A stretch of DNA of 64,000 bases from Spisula solida (taxonomy: Eukaryota > Mollusca > Bivalvia > Venerida > Mactridae): NCBI GenBank assembly GCA_947247005.1, contig OX365962.1, positions 3,073,201 through 3,137,200 of the forward strand, written 5' to 3'. Under the pieces are notes generated by a model. The model was not told where the DNA came from. It searched no databases and worked only from the letters and a program-made list of their open reading frames with translations. Positions 14,601-22,955 of the stretch are shown here, piece after piece; position 1 is the stretch's first letter; every line of letters begins with the position of its first letter. Both the position numbers and the translations under genes were made by a program.

Positions 14601-17600
14601 GATCCTATATATCAGTGTAAAGTAGTGAAGCGTTATATGGATTTGATTTAAATGAGATTGACTATATATATGTTGTAGATTGTCGTTGTGGTGTGTAATG
14701 TCCAGTTGTTATTTTCTCGTCACCTGGCGCTCGTTCCGTTTTAGTTTGACTGACTGAGGCGGCAGACTTTTGGGACGGAATGCCGTGTTTTCAGTTGCGC
14801 ATTGTGTTTTGTGTGTTTTTAATGTTTTCTGTGCTCGGCTGGTTAAGTTGAGTGCTGCCGTTCCTGTCTGACTTAATATAATATTTCACAGTAACCAATT
14901 AACGCTTTAAGATACAAATAATAACAACAGACAGTACGTTGAGTGGTTGTATTCTGGACTGATGTGTCAATTAACAAGTGTCACTTAATTGCTCACTGAA
15001 TCGTCTTAGTAAACCTCCTGTATCTATCAAGTACTTACATGTAGCACTTCAAATATTAAGGAAAGGTTTTCACATTTACCCTAAACAAGAGGAAGTTAAG
15101 CTTTTACATGAGTCAGCAGTTTTCGATCACACAGATAACCTGACTGCCTTTTTTACCACATCTGGTTTCCGTTTTTACTAAGCAAAGCGCTACCAAGCGC
15201 CCTCATTCAGTTACCTCTCGTTTTATTAGATATAGGAGGCATGGATTATCTCCCGTGGAAAGCGCTACGTAGCGCTTTAGTTAGGCAACGGGCTACTGTT
15301 CATGGAAGAAAACGTTAAGACAAGAAAATGGATGAATAGACTATCATTTATAGCAGAAGGCGTGTCTATATAGCAATCAATCAGCCATTACAGCCCACAT
15401 AAATATGGTTATAGTCCAGAGAATTTGACACGACTCTCGACCTTCAATTAGCATAATTTAACAGCTGATATATTGTCTATATTTATAATCCCGGCTGTAT
15501 GCTTTCATAAGCGGGGAATATCACGATGTCGCTCGAGGTTTACCAACACAACTCTAAAGAACCGATAATGCACGATTTGCTGGCGGAAATTAATATATTC
15601 AACGCAATATTGTAATATATGCATGCAAAAAGGTCAGGATCATGTCATATTCTCTGCGCTATATACGTATATACGATTTAAGAGTATTAAGCGTTTAAAT
15701 TCTTTGATTCATTTCAATATTTGTTCTGTTGAGACTTATGCTATTTAGAGTTGTGTAAGTGTGGTAAACTGTTTTAGCAGCCAATAAACCTAACAATTTT
15801 TGTTGGTGTGTGCCTATGAAAAGCGCGCCATAGCACTTTCCAATGGAGGTAGTCAATGCTATAGTTTGCCCTATTATCCCACCGGTGTCACCACCTTTCC
15901 TGGGAGTAATTACAACAAACTAGTACTAATTTTCACTTAAAATGATAACTTTTAGTACAAGAACCTAGTCACTTAAAATGTTAACTAAGAATGGTAATAC
16001 TGGTTCTGGTCCTCCAGTCCTCTGGTCCTCCAGGAAAGACAATTTCTACTGCATTTCATTTCTGCTGTATTTTAAGTAGATGTTATGTAGAGGATGTTGC
16101 TTTAGTAAAAATTGTAACTACCCGATAGTACTGAAAACTATGGGAAGCCACTTTCGCTCACGTTGTAAAACACCTCGGATTGTATGCATTACAAGTGTAT
16201 TTATGTGACGTTTTATAATTGATTGTAAATATTTATAAATTACGGAACCGTCTACCTTTATCTACAGAATTGCGGCATTCAATCAAACATTTATTTTGTT
16301 GGTTGTCATCAGAATTAAACAAACTCCTGTCATGTCCTGTCATGTCCTGTCATGTCCTGTCCTGTCATGTCATGTCCTGTCATGTCATGTCCTGTCCTAA
16401 GTATGTTAGTATAGACATTATATTACCACCAGTGTTCAGCAGCCATATTTAATGTGTTAGTTGACTGCTTTGACTTTTGCCACGGTGCCTTTTCTTTAGT
16501 TTTTTTTCATTTTGTGGTTTGTCGGATGAACACCTGTATATAGTGAGTGTGTGGCGCCTTTTAGTTCTTTACTGATTACTTTGTTCTTTGATGTTTGTAT
16601 TGAATGATGCTTGTTCTGTCCGATGCGTTTGTATACACATATATGTATTTCTATATTTTCTAGTCTCGGACTGATCAAGTAGATGTCACACACGTTCAAT
16701 TCTCACAGTGGCCACAAAAAATGCAAGTACCAAACACATGTGATCAATTTCTACAGTTTATTAAAGAAGTCGACTCCCTATCACAGAAGGTTGGCACGAG
16801 TGGTCCGGTAATGGTACATTGCTCGTAAGTACAACATCGATTTTCTTGGTATACATTTTATCTCACTGTTCCAAAGCAGTACCCTACATTGCGGCAATGC
16901 CAACAGTTTTATTTACTCTACTACTACTTGAGTTCAAGTTGTATATCTATAGAATTTGTTTTGAAACCAAGAACACTTGACAAATAAGTTTGTCTCAATG
17001 GTACCGGTTAAATGGGAATGAACTGCCTTGGTTTATCATTGGTGATAATTAAGCATCGTACTTAAACTATAACAGGAACGTATACCTCTGGGTACTGTTT
17101 TATCAATGCACTTACGGAAATCGTAAACTTACGTCCAAATTTTTATTCTTTATAATTCTTTACCGACTGCACATTGGGGACTGATTAGGTTTGTAGGCGT
17201 TCATTAATTTAATTATTACTTGTAATACAGCTCCATTTACCAAACCTTATAGTTGTAAAAGAATTATAAAGAATTTAAATGATCGTAAGTTTACGATTTC
17301 CGTATTTGCTTTGATAAAACAGGACCCACTGGTCTTCTTGTACCTGGGTTATTTGTGTTCTCGCCTTATGTACCTTCTGATTCACCCAGAACTGCCCTGT
17401 GTAATCCGATATTCTAACCTTGTGTTGTTACTCATCAGCTAATATGTACATGTATTATCATTCTGTATTTTCAGTCTTCTACCAGTTGTACGTTAAATAT
17501 CAATAATCAATTAAGTAATAGTTAGTATGTACCATCATTTTGTTTGGTCTTCTTATAAACATCCGCTACCATTAATATGTTTATCATCAATAATTAATTT

Positions 17601-18948
17601 ATATGAATACATGTACTATGACATAAGACGATGGAGAACAGAACTCAGTTCAAGTAGAAATAATAATTAGTTTATTAATTACATTTAAGTATATTATAGA
17701 TCTAAGTATGTCCCTGGAAGCCGGAGGTCATTGTCCCATTAGGCAGGGATAAAACCAAATTGTCACGCACTACGACTGTTTTAGTCGAAAGCAAAAAAAA
17801 ACAATCCTAAAAATGTATTAATTATTTTAGAACTGGTGCAAAACGTAGTGGATTTTTTTGTGTTGTCTCCGTGCTGTTAGAAAAGATAGAATATAATCAG
17901 GAGGTCAGCGTTGTTAACACAGTGAGACAAATCAAATCTAAACGACACATGGCAATCCCTAATCAGGTATGTTTTCTTGTGGCCCTTCTTTGTGGAATCG
18001 TGTTTTTTTTATCTTCCTTTGTGACAAATCATTAAGTGTCTACATGTATAAGTGAAGTAAAATATCAATATTAATATTATTATATGGTTGTAAAATCATA
18101 TGAACTATATATTAACCAATTATTTTATTACATCATTAATATTGGAAATTGGAAATATTTCTGAAGAGAATAAAATACCTCTGTAAAGAGTCTTATAAAA
18201 TATCTTAGACATGTTAATTTCGGCCTATTTGATCGCGCACTTTAGTCAGATAATATACATGTAGTTTCCATAAATACGACATTTGTCTCTCTCGTATCAA
18301 ATTTGTCTGGTATTTTGATTGGAAAGTATATTTACATCCCTTGTGTTGAATTGTCAAACATTTCAATTGGAAAGTACATTTACCTTCCATGTATTGAATT
18401 GTCAGACATTTTGATTGGAGAGTATATTTACCTTCCATGTATTGCATTGTCAGACTTTTTGATTGGAGTGTACATTTACCTCCCATGTATTGATTTGTCA
18501 GACATTTTGATTGGAGAGTATATTTACCTCCCATGTATTGAATTGTCAGACATTTTGATTGGAGAGTATATTTACCTTCCATGTATTGCATTGTCAGACT
18601 TTTTGATTGGAGTGTACATTTACCTCCCATGTATTGATTTGTCAGACATTTTGATTGGAGAGTATATTTACCTCCCATGTATTAAATTGTCAGATAATTT
18701 GATTGGAAAGTACTCCCCCTTCTTGTAATGAATTATCTGACATTTTGATAGTGGTAACTTCATGGTTTATCTGATTTGTCTATCAAAATTGCTAATAATT
18801 TATGACAAAGAAGTTAACAACATTCGATTTCCAGATTATAAAACACATATATGTTTTATTTCAGGAACAGTTCATCTTTTGTCACGAATGCATCAACGCA
18901 TACTTGACATCAATTGATATCTATTCCAACTTTGTTACAAGGACATAA
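2555..18948 (+). CDS. Receptor-type protein tyrosine phosphatase, 3' part (tandem D1 + D2), 16 exons
   Basis: Joined exons: 2555-2683, 3362-3449, 4951-5015, 5474-5510, 6009-6112, 7127-7252, 8225-8373, 9213-9348, 9880-10008, 10717-10819, 12068-12144, 12812-12946, 13870-13998, 16664-16824, 17831-17966, 18865-18948. All introns are GT-AG and the phases agree; 1788 nt give 595 residues. D1 (about 15-300) has KNRY at 64-67, WPD at 198-200 and HCSAGIGRTG with Cys232 and Arg238, so it should dephosphorylate phosphotyrosine. D2 (about 330-590) has Cys522 and Arg528 but WPQ at 485-487 and KNRK at 347-350, so it is likely inactive and regulatory. RPTPs sit in the plasma membrane with the phosphatase domains in the cytoplasm. 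The ectodomain and membrane segment are missing because the gene enters from the left edge. Subfamily cannot be assigned without the ectodomain. Confidence 0.95.
2720..3009. mobile_element. Inverted-repeat MITE in RPTP intron
   Basis: The ends are inverted copies of CAATGGGGATAACGTATAGA, continuing imperfectly for about 70 bp inward on each side. AGAA flanks both ends and may be a 4-bp target duplication. A 62-codon open frame on the right arm is a chance product of the element. It has no transposase, so it is non-autonomous. Confidence 0.82.
3362..3449 (+). CDS. RPTP exon b: D1 KNRY loop
   Basis: 88 nt, phase 0 to 1, acceptor TTTCAG, donor GTAAGTAG. Encodes residues 44-72 and the first base of codon 73. 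It contains LPVGLIKSY and SKNRYQGIYP, the phosphotyrosine-recognition loop (NRY..I.PYD) of classical PTPs. Confidence 0.95.
3920..4460 (+). repeat. Dispersed repeat family F, with internal tandem units
   Basis: Near 3930-4015 are three degenerate units around GCTGAAACTAG, the same unit that forms a long array in inverse orientation at 25785-26100. Then comes the block GCTGGTTAAAGTTGAATG, which recurs near 8820, 14835 and (inverted) 25650. At 4210-4445 about three 80-85-bp tandem units contain ACAATGAACAGT and ACAACAGCAAA. A copy of one dispersed non-coding element; class unknown. Confidence 0.65.
4951..5015 (+). CDS. RPTP exon c: D1, PYDD to NASYID
   Basis: 65 nt, phase 1 to 0, acceptor TTTTAG, donor GTAAGAAG. 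Completes Tyr73 and encodes 74-94, with DDTLVKLKGE and GYMNASYID, matching the conserved D/N-Y-I-N-A-x-Y-I-D core of PTP domains. Confidence 0.95.
5016..5473 (+). other. RPTP intron without recognisable features
   Basis: A 458-bp GT-AG intron. Apart from AT-rich tracts I see no repeat, element or exon in it. Confidence 0.6.
5474..5510 (+). CDS. RPTP micro-exon d: D1, GYQKTHAYIASMG
   Basis: Only 37 nt, phase 0 to 1, acceptor CATGCAG, donor GTAAAATA. Encodes 95-106 and the first base of Gly107, the equivalent of the PTP motif GY..P.AYIATQGP. It is too short to be found by ORF length; the protein motif and phases fix it. Confidence 0.93.
5640..5965. repeat. Degenerate ~32-bp tandem repeat in RPTP intron
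   Basis: Units built around TTCACGGAAAATACCGATAA and TGCACGATT repeat about eight to nine times with many changes. Similar words occur in the family G elements near 15565 and 28420. Confidence 0.7.
6009..6112 (+). CDS. RPTP exon e: D1, FWKMIWQENVGKIVMLT
   Basis: 104 nt, phase 1 to 0, acceptor GTTCTAG, donor GTAAGTCA. Encodes the rest of Gly107 and 108-141, matching the PTP signature DFWRMVWEQ....IVMLT followed by EGG. An open frame runs on past the donor and must not be mistaken for a longer exon. Confidence 0.95.
6612..6734. repeat. Hairpin-forming inverted repeat in RPTP intron
   Basis: AATATTTGTTTGTTTTGA near 6614 is mirrored by TCAAAACAAACAAATAT near 6717. The arms continue imperfectly (ATGAATAT / CATATTCA). 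This looks like a small MITE of about 120 bp. Confidence 0.7.
6830..7100. repeat. 68-bp tandem repeat, about 4 copies, before an RPTP acceptor
   Basis: The word TTTATCTTGC recurs at 6851, 6919, 6987 and 7055, an exact 68-bp period. Units are built from smaller TTTATCC words. The array ends about 30 bp before the acceptor at 7126 and is itself pyrimidine rich. Confidence 0.93.
7127..7252 (+). CDS. RPTP exon f: D1, TNKCDQYWP
   Basis: 126 nt, phase 0 to 0, acceptor TTTCAG, donor GTATAG. Encodes 142-183. Contains NKCDQYWPDED, the conserved K.C..YWP segment, and the strand-forming IRVTCQSEL..AEYALRSF. Confidence 0.95.
7253..8224 (+). other. RPTP intron without recognisable features
   Basis: A 972-bp GT-AG intron. 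I see no repeat, element or exon here. Confidence 0.55.
8225..8373 (+). CDS. RPTP exon g: D1 WPD loop to catalytic Cys
   Basis: 149 nt, phase 0 to 2, acceptor ATTACAG, donor GTTAGT. Encodes 184-232 plus two bases of Ser233. HYTAWPDKGTP carries the general acid Asp200, and GPVLVHC ends in nucleophile Cys232. The intron splits the P-loop right after Cys, as it also does in D2. Confidence 0.96.
8800..8880 (+). repeat. Fragment of dispersed repeat family F
   Basis: GTGCTCGGCTGGTTAAGTTG and the following GAGTGCTGC...TGTCTGACTTAATAT match the block at 14825-14880 and, inverted, at 25630-25690. Confidence 0.75.
9078..9150 (-). mobile_element. tRNA-derived SINE head fragment
   Basis: On the minus strand, GATGGTTACCGCGCTTGCC resembles box A with D-arm, followed by GGCAACCCGGGTTCAAAT resembling box B. 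No acceptor stem pairs, so a SINE relic is more likely than a tRNA gene. Confidence 0.5.
9213..9348 (+). CDS. RPTP exon h: D1 P-loop and Q-loop
   Basis: 136 nt, phase 2 to 0, acceptor CCTTTCAG, donor GTATGTAT. Completes Ser233 and encodes 234-278: AGIGRTG supplies Arg238 of the HCX5R signature, and VNMVQTW starts the Q-motif that positions catalytic water. The last 13 coding bases are the first unit of a tandem array that continues in the intron. Confidence 0.96.
9336..9560. repeat. 28-bp minisatellite in phase with the exon h end
   Basis: GGTAC (GATAC in the last unit) recurs at 9366, 9394, 9422, 9450, 9478, 9506 and 9534, an exact 28-bp period. An earlier GGTAC lies at 9336 inside the exon. 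The last unit (9531-9554) again reads TTGGGTATGTA, the same junction as the true exon-intron boundary, and so holds a decoy donor at 9547. Confidence 0.92.
9880..10008 (+). CDS. RPTP exon i: end of D1 and linker
   Basis: 129 nt, phase 0 to 0, acceptor AACACAG, donor GTATGAAT. Encodes 279-321. DQYRYLHNTI finishes the Q-motif (QT..QY.F). The rest is the D1-D2 linker with the usual tract ending in KFQ. Confidence 0.95.
10009..10716 (+). other. RPTP intron, no identified element
   Basis: A 708-bp intron. It contains GTGATAAAAAGAATCC near 10340, shared with the SINE at 11235, so part may be an old SINE fragment. Otherwise nothing is recognised. Confidence 0.45.
10717..10819 (+). CDS. RPTP exon j: start of D2, altered KNRY motif
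   Basis: 103 nt, phase 0 to 1, acceptor TTACAG, donor GTAATTA. Encodes 322-355 plus the first base of Gly356. NKGITEKNRKGADIP aligns with N..KNRY..I.PYD, with the recognition-loop Tyr replaced by Lys350, which argues against normal phosphotyrosine binding. Confidence 0.93.
11140..11455 (-). mobile_element. tRNA-headed SINE
   Basis: On the minus strand the head (about 11450 to 11400) reads GTGGTCGAGTGGTTAACGCA, a clear tRNA-like box A. The body contains GGGCACGTTAAAGAACC, a word I associate with marine-invertebrate SINEs. It ends near ATGGGTTATCCTTGACCG. The box B is poor. Sits in an RPTP intron opposite to the gene. Confidence 0.65.
12068..12144 (+). CDS. RPTP exon k: D2, SSDYINALFVN
   Basis: 77 nt, phase 1 to 0, acceptor TTTATAG, donor GTAAGTAT. 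Completes Gly356 and encodes 357-381. DLDRPRVYLG replaces the canonical PYDHSRV, and SDYINALFVN matches the DYINA.Y core. Confidence 0.94.
12355..12560 (+). repeat. Dispersed repeat family E, copy 1
   Basis: Contains TTGTTAAACTATGATTGAA and TATGGGTTTTGGCGCCTGGA. Inverted relatives lie at about 22530-22676 and 22956-23115. The ends are not defined. Confidence 0.7.
12812..12946 (+). CDS. RPTP exon l: D2 central sheet
   Basis: 135 nt, phase 0 to 0, acceptor TTCACAG, donor GTAAGTAT. Encodes 382-426: YRQAKYFVLTQTPLPTT aligns with the AYIATQGPL..T segment, followed by FLALVVQEKCPLIINMD, equivalent to FW.M.WE.....IVML. Confidence 0.94.
12985..13104. mobile_element. Small inverted-repeat element in RPTP intron
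   Basis: GTGCTCATTACATACGA (12989-13005) is perfectly mirrored by TCGTATGTAATGAGCAC (13084-13100). The arms continue with CTCGT / ACGAG words inward. Typical size and form of a MITE. Confidence 0.75.
13600..13740 (+). mobile_element. 3' end of a retroposon with TTTGAC tail
   Basis: GAGAATAAAGATATTTGAC is followed by TTTGACTTTGA and a run of A. A polyadenylation-like signal plus a short tandem tail is typical of invertebrate LINE 3' ends. No coding part is recognised. A SINE-like fragment (GATGGACACTATCAGAAATG near 13815) follows and resembles 58575. Confidence 0.5.
13870..13998 (+). CDS. RPTP exon m: D2, divergent YWP region
   Basis: 129 nt, phase 0 to 0, acceptor TTTACAG, donor GTAAGTAC. 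Encodes 427-469. IGAYCPVNNETIKSGPFTV aligns with C.QYWP.....YG...V, with Trp replaced by Cys. An open frame extends upstream of the acceptor but lacks homology. Confidence 0.9.
14515..14672 (+). mobile_element. Family D inverted-repeat element, decayed copy
   Basis: CTTTCAGATTTGTGAAA, GGTCACTTGAACATGACCCC and CATCAGATCCTATAT match, in inverse orientation, the intact copy at 58784-59052. The right end TTAAATGAGATTGA matches its terminus. Confidence 0.65.
14700..14885 (+). repeat. Dispersed repeat family F, fragment
   Basis: TAGTTTGACTGACTGAG and CGGCTGGTTAAGTTGAGTGC recur in the same order, inverted, at 26700-25630. This copy lacks the internal tandem array. Confidence 0.7.
15411..15645 (+). 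mobile_element. Family G element, forward copy
   Basis: Begins TATAGTCCAGAGAATTTGAC and ends near AGGTCAGGATCATG. The whole length is matched in inverse orientation by 28354-28597 and partly by 63365-63480. About 235 bp, non-coding. Confidence 0.75.
16325..16396. repeat. Microsatellite of CATGTCCTGT words
   Basis: CATGTCCTGT, CATGT and CCTGT words alternate about twelve times in an RPTP intron. Confidence 0.9.
16664..16824 (+). CDS. RPTP exon n: D2 WPQ loop to P-loop Cys
   Basis: 161 nt, phase 0 to 2, acceptor TTTCTAG, donor GTAAGTAC. Encodes 470-522 plus two bases of Ser523. VQFSQWPQKMQVP is the WPD-loop region with Gln487 where the general acid Asp should be. GPVMVHC ends in Cys522. Confidence 0.95.
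17090..17327. mobile_element. MITE family A, complete copy
   Basis: Inverted ends start GGGTACTGTTTTATC (left) and GGGTCCTGTTTTATC (right, reversed). Arms extend about 70 bp through ACGGAAATCGTAAACTTACG. Related arms occur at 55429-55500 and at both ends of 55791-56694. Confidence 0.88.
17831..17966 (+). CDS. RPTP exon o: D2 P-loop remainder
   Basis: 136 nt, phase 2 to 0, acceptor ATTTTAG, donor GTATGTTT. Completes Ser523 and encodes 524-568. TGAKRSG gives HCSTGAKRSG, so Cys522 and Arg528 of HCX5R remain. IKSKRHMAIPNQ resembles R..R..MVQT. Confidence 0.95.
18300..18745. repeat. 48-bp minisatellite with 144-bp higher-order repeat
   Basis: About nine 48-bp units with TTTTGATTGGAGAGTATA and CATGTATTG...TTGTCAGAC lie in the last RPTP intron. 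The variant pattern repeats every three units (near 18440 and 18584). Since 48 is divisible by 3 and the unit lacks stops in some frames, long open frames arise on both strands; these are not genes. Confidence 0.93.
18865..18948 (+). CDS. RPTP exon p: D2 C-terminus and stop
   Basis: 84 nt from acceptor TTTCAG to TAA at 18946-18948. Encodes 569-595. EQFIFCHECINAYL matches the closing helix D.Y.FCY..A.EYL of a D2 domain. The tail after it is short. Confidence 0.95.
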   Translation, partial: EQFIFCHECINAYLTSIDIYSNFVTRT

Positions 18949-19550
18949 TTAGTGGGATATTGTAGATCTGTATGTGATTTAAAGTAGCACAAAGGTGTAC
19001 AAAATTGGTGGTGTGAGATACTCATGTCATTTCAGAATATAATCGTATAGACAAATGTAACTGTAACATACAATGTACGCGTATTATCTCTCAGCTGCAG
19101 AAGGACATATGTGCCTGCTGTTATTATGAACATCACTGTATATATTTGTAAATATGTTCGCTATTGTAATTTAATTACAAAAAATGAATTTGAATAGCAT
19201 TCAAGTATTTGTTAACATATGTGTTTATTGTTTTTATATTGTTCACAATTGTTGTTCAATATTGCCTTACCAAGTTATTGTTGTTTTCTTTCATTTTGTT
19301 CAAATGTTTGTTGATGTGTACATATGTATATTTTTCTAAGGAATGTTTAAGATGATTTTAAGTTCGAAACTGTAAATTACCCACACTTGGATGGAGATGG
19401 TCCACTGGCATCTTTTTATGGTTCTCAACTTCTCAGTTACTAGTAATCCATTTTTAAAGAGCTTGTTCTCCGGTGGAAGACTTTAACACTCGAAATCTCT
19501 GTATTACTTAAAACAATGCTATTGCTTCAATAAACCTAAATATTTGGCAA
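18949..19550 (+). other. Probable RPTP 3' UTR
   Basis: Follows the stop codon without recognisable repeats. AATAAA at 19529-19534 (in CTTCAATAAACCTAAA) is the best polyadenylation signal. The end is inferred from this signal alone. Confidence 0.5.
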
Positions 19551-20103
19551 TGTCGTATCCGGGAAATACTGTTTTCATTTCTAAATATGGTTTTAAGATG
19601 AATACTGAGCTCTGCTGTAGGATTTCCTTTCAGATGTCAAAATTTCACATTTGGATAGGATTGTGTAGTTTAATGTTTAAGGTTTCTAAAAGTTACACTT
19701 TTTCAAAATGGTCCAACTTAGTGTAGTGACATGCTATGACATGATAAAAAACTAGGCATTACCATGAAAAACATTTGAAATGACGTTATTGGCGTCACGT
19801 AAAACAATAATTATGATGACGCTATATAATTAGTACAGGTCTCCTCATAAGCGCCAAATTTACAAAAACGGAAATAAAATACATAGAAAAAAAATTGTTG
19901 GGTCATGTCAAATCTGGAAATAGTTAAAATAATTGCAATCCACGCAGAACTGTGAACGCTATGGCAACCGACGTGAAAATCCTTACATAAATCGTAAAAT
20001 TTCAAACATTTGCTAGATTTTTGGTGACTCTCTTACAAAAATTTTCGTCATGATTTGTTAAAAAATATGGCCGCCGGTTGTCGGGGATCGTCTTCCCTAT
20101 ATA
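19551..20103. repeat. Intergenic repeat DNA around the mariner-like element
   Basis: Words such as AATTGCAATCCACGCAGAA (near 19935) and AATTGAAATCCATGCAGAA (near 21196) occur on both sides of the mariner-like element, suggesting it landed in an older repeat. Confidence 0.4.
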
Positions 20104-21117
20104 CGAGGGGTGATCCAAAATTACGTTAACTTTTGCTCTAATTCACAAACCGTTATACTTACATTTATAAATTTGTGGAAAATCTAATATTGATATTTAC
20201 TGCACAAGTCTATCATATTTCATGAGGATATGATCTTAAATAACGTAATTACAGCGTCTGTAAGAGGGTATGGTTATGAATCGCGGGGCAGCTCAGAAAT
20301 GACGTACGACGTCGCCTTCACGCCTGTATCATTTCATGATGCTTTTGAACATTGTTAATCAACTGTTCTTTATTTTCCCTAACCCATTGTGCTCTTATTG
20401 TATGCATATATAATCGTCCTGTCAATATTTATCTAACTGTACCGTTAACAGCCCTGCAAGATAATATTTTCCCACTAATGTCACGAATGGTCGATCCTGA
20501 CCAACGTTAGCACCGATCCAGTCAACGTCGGGTTTTTTACCCTACCCGCATGGCTGTCACATCATCCAGGCCTCTTTAAAACGTTTTTTGCCATTAAAAA
20601 CAAGATGCTGTGATACAATATGTCTTAATACTTTATTTCTCCAACATTTCTTTCGTCTGCGTTGGTTTTTTGTCTCGCTGTACAAAGATTGACATGGTTA
20701 TGTGAGTGTAAATGAAATTTTGTGACGTCATTATTGACGTTAATTATGATATGACAACAGTTACATATATATTCATAATATGACGACTTATACCGAATTT
20801 TACTTTGAAATTTCACTCAGTTGTCGATACAATATAAGACAACCTGATGCCATAATTCTGAATTTCTAAATGAAGAAACACAGTAACAATCAGCAATAAC
20901 GTAATACATTTTACTGAAAAAATCTGTGTTGATCCGCGAAAGCATTTATGTGTTGCCATGGTAGCATGTAACTGTATATGCAAAGAATTGTTTTCGGATA
21001 TGTGTTGCGTTTTATGTCAATAATAGATAAAAGTTGTTTGTGTGTAGCTTTCAGACCGAGTTGACCAAAAATAAACTTTCTAGAGCAAAAGTCCACGTAA
21101 TTCTGGATCACCCCTCG
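20104..21117. mobile_element. Mariner-like element without intact transposase
   Basis: Terminal inverted repeats begin CGAGGGGTGATCCAAAATTA (left) and, reversed, CGAGGGGTGATCCAGAATTA (right), continuing to TTTTGCTCTA. TA flanks both ends (20102-20103, 21118-21119), as for the Tc1/mariner superfamily. At 1014 bp with no frame above 66 codons it cannot code for a transposase. Confidence 0.85.
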
Positions 21118-21284
21118 TATCTATAGTAAAAAAAATTCAACTGAAAGCAGGCTGAATGTCATCATAAGTTACAATGTTCCAAGAGTGATCTAAATAATTG
21201 AAATCCATGCAGAAACTCTGGTAACAATAGCAACAGAAATCAAGGGTCATTTTGAAAATGGTTAATTTTCTTTTTTTTATTCAA

Positions 21285-22075
21285 CGTCTATTTTGTATTT
21301 TGTTGATATGTATATAATTTCTGAGGAATGACTTCTATTTTGTTTTCAATATTTGTTGACATGTATATAATATCTGAGGAATTACTGTATATTTTGTTTT
21401 CAACATGTGTTGATATGTGTATTATGTCTGAGGATTGACTGTATTTTGTATTCAATATTTGTTGATATGTAAATAATATCTGATGAATGACTGTATATTT
21501 TGTATTCAATATTTGTTGACATGTATATAATATCTGAGGAATTACTGTATATTTTGTTTTCAACATGTGTTGATATGTGTATTATGTCTGAGGATTGACT
21601 GTATATTTTGTATTCAATATTTGTTGATATGTAAATAATATCTGATGAATGACTATATATATTTTGTATTCAATATTTGTTGATATGTATATAATGCCTG
21701 AGGAATGACTTCTATCTTGTATTCAATATTTGTTTATATGTGCATAATGTCGGAGGAATGACTGTCTATTTTGTATTCAATATTTGTTGGTGTGTAGTAG
21801 TATATTATGTCTGAAGATTGGCTATATTTTGTATTCAGAATTGTTGATATGTATATAATGCCTGAGGAATCACTGTATATTTTGTATTCAATATTTGTTG
21901 ATATATATATAATGCCTGGGGATTGACTATATTTTGTATTCAATATGTGTTGATATGTATATAATGGCGGATGAATGACTGTATATTTTGTATTCAATAT
22001 TTGTTGATATGTATATTATGTCTGAGGATTGACTGTATATTTTGTATTCAGTGTATTTTGGGTTTTGTGTGTTAT
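21285..22075. repeat. ~54-bp minisatellite, about 14 copies
   Basis: Units contain TTTTGTATTCAATATTTGTTG followed by ATATGTATATAAT and CTGAGGAATGACTG, with length variants. Sub-blocks of about two units (near 21357 and 21518) recur almost unchanged. Open frames on the minus strand are repeat artefacts. Confidence 0.93.
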
Positions 22076-22529
22076 TTGAAAGGAATGTCTGTCTATTTTG
22101 TAAGCATTATTTGTTGATTTGTATAGAATTATTCCGAAAAAATGTTTGTGTATGCATGTACAATTGCTAAATAGTATTTCTATATTCCATTTTATGTTTG
22201 TTTATTCGTTTTTATCATTTCTGGGGAATGACTGTCTACAAAGAGATGTCCCACAAATTGATGCAGTTTGTTTATGATTGATATTTATATCATTTTCGTT
22301 TGTTATATTGTTTTACCTTGGAATAACATGCATTTGTATATACATTGTATTGTACCATAATTTGGTGTATGTTCATTTATTTATTTTATTTATTATCTAG
22401 CCAAATATGTCCGTAAAGACTGGAACTGTACAAATGCGGTAACAGGTGCTCATAAGTGTGTACTATAACACTAATTGTAAGGTCGACAATGGCTGTGTTA
22501 TGGTTCTAACTATATATAGTTTGGTCTGA

Positions 22530-22676
22530 TTCAATTATCTGCGCGTGTCTGGTATTTCCAGGCGCCAAAACCCATACTTGCGTTTGTGTAGTTTCAAGAT
22601 GGCGCAAATGAAACAATAAAAGCGATCTAACGATAGTTCGAGCATAGTTTAACCACCGAAGGATTCACGCTCTCTA
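22530..22676 (-). repeat. Dispersed repeat family E, copy 2
   Basis: CCAGGCGCCAAAACCCATA and CATAGTTTAACCACCGAAGG are the reverse complement of parts of 12355-12560. Its right edge is the left end of the element at 22677. Confidence 0.65.
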
Positions 22677-22955
22677 CACTGAACCACTTTTCTAATTGGT
22701 CACTTTTCTAACCCCGATTTCCTTAACTGTGATCATATTATTTGATGATATTTGACACACGTAGGTTTTATGTATGACTCAACATTGATCGCATGACTGA
22801 CCATGTATAGTTTGGCACGTGATTTTGATTTTTAATAAATTAGGTGTTAGGACAGTGTCATAAAAAGTTTGTGTGCAAAATATCATCGAACATTATGATT
22901 ACAGTTAAACGTATTTGGGGTTTGAAAAGTGACCCATTAGAAAAGTGGTTCAGTG
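22677..22955. mobile_element. 279-bp MITE with TA target duplication
   Basis: Inverted ends start CACTGAACCACTTTTCTAAT and match for about 38 bp with few changes, both arms carrying a doubled CACTTTTCTAA word. TA lies on each side (22675-22676 and 22956-22957), as for Tc1/mariner-type insertions. It lies between two family E copies. Confidence 0.87.

Noticed and set aside
18214..18728. Overlapping open frames of 154 (-) and 141 (+) codons
   Set aside because: Both are read-throughs of the 48-bp minisatellite inside an RPTP intron; no non-repeat protein features.
20104..21117. Autonomous mariner with transposase
   Set aside because: Longest frames are 63-66 codons and no catalytic motif was seen.
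21288..21997. Minus-strand frames of 92 and 87 codons
   Set aside because: Products of the ~54-bp minisatellite.
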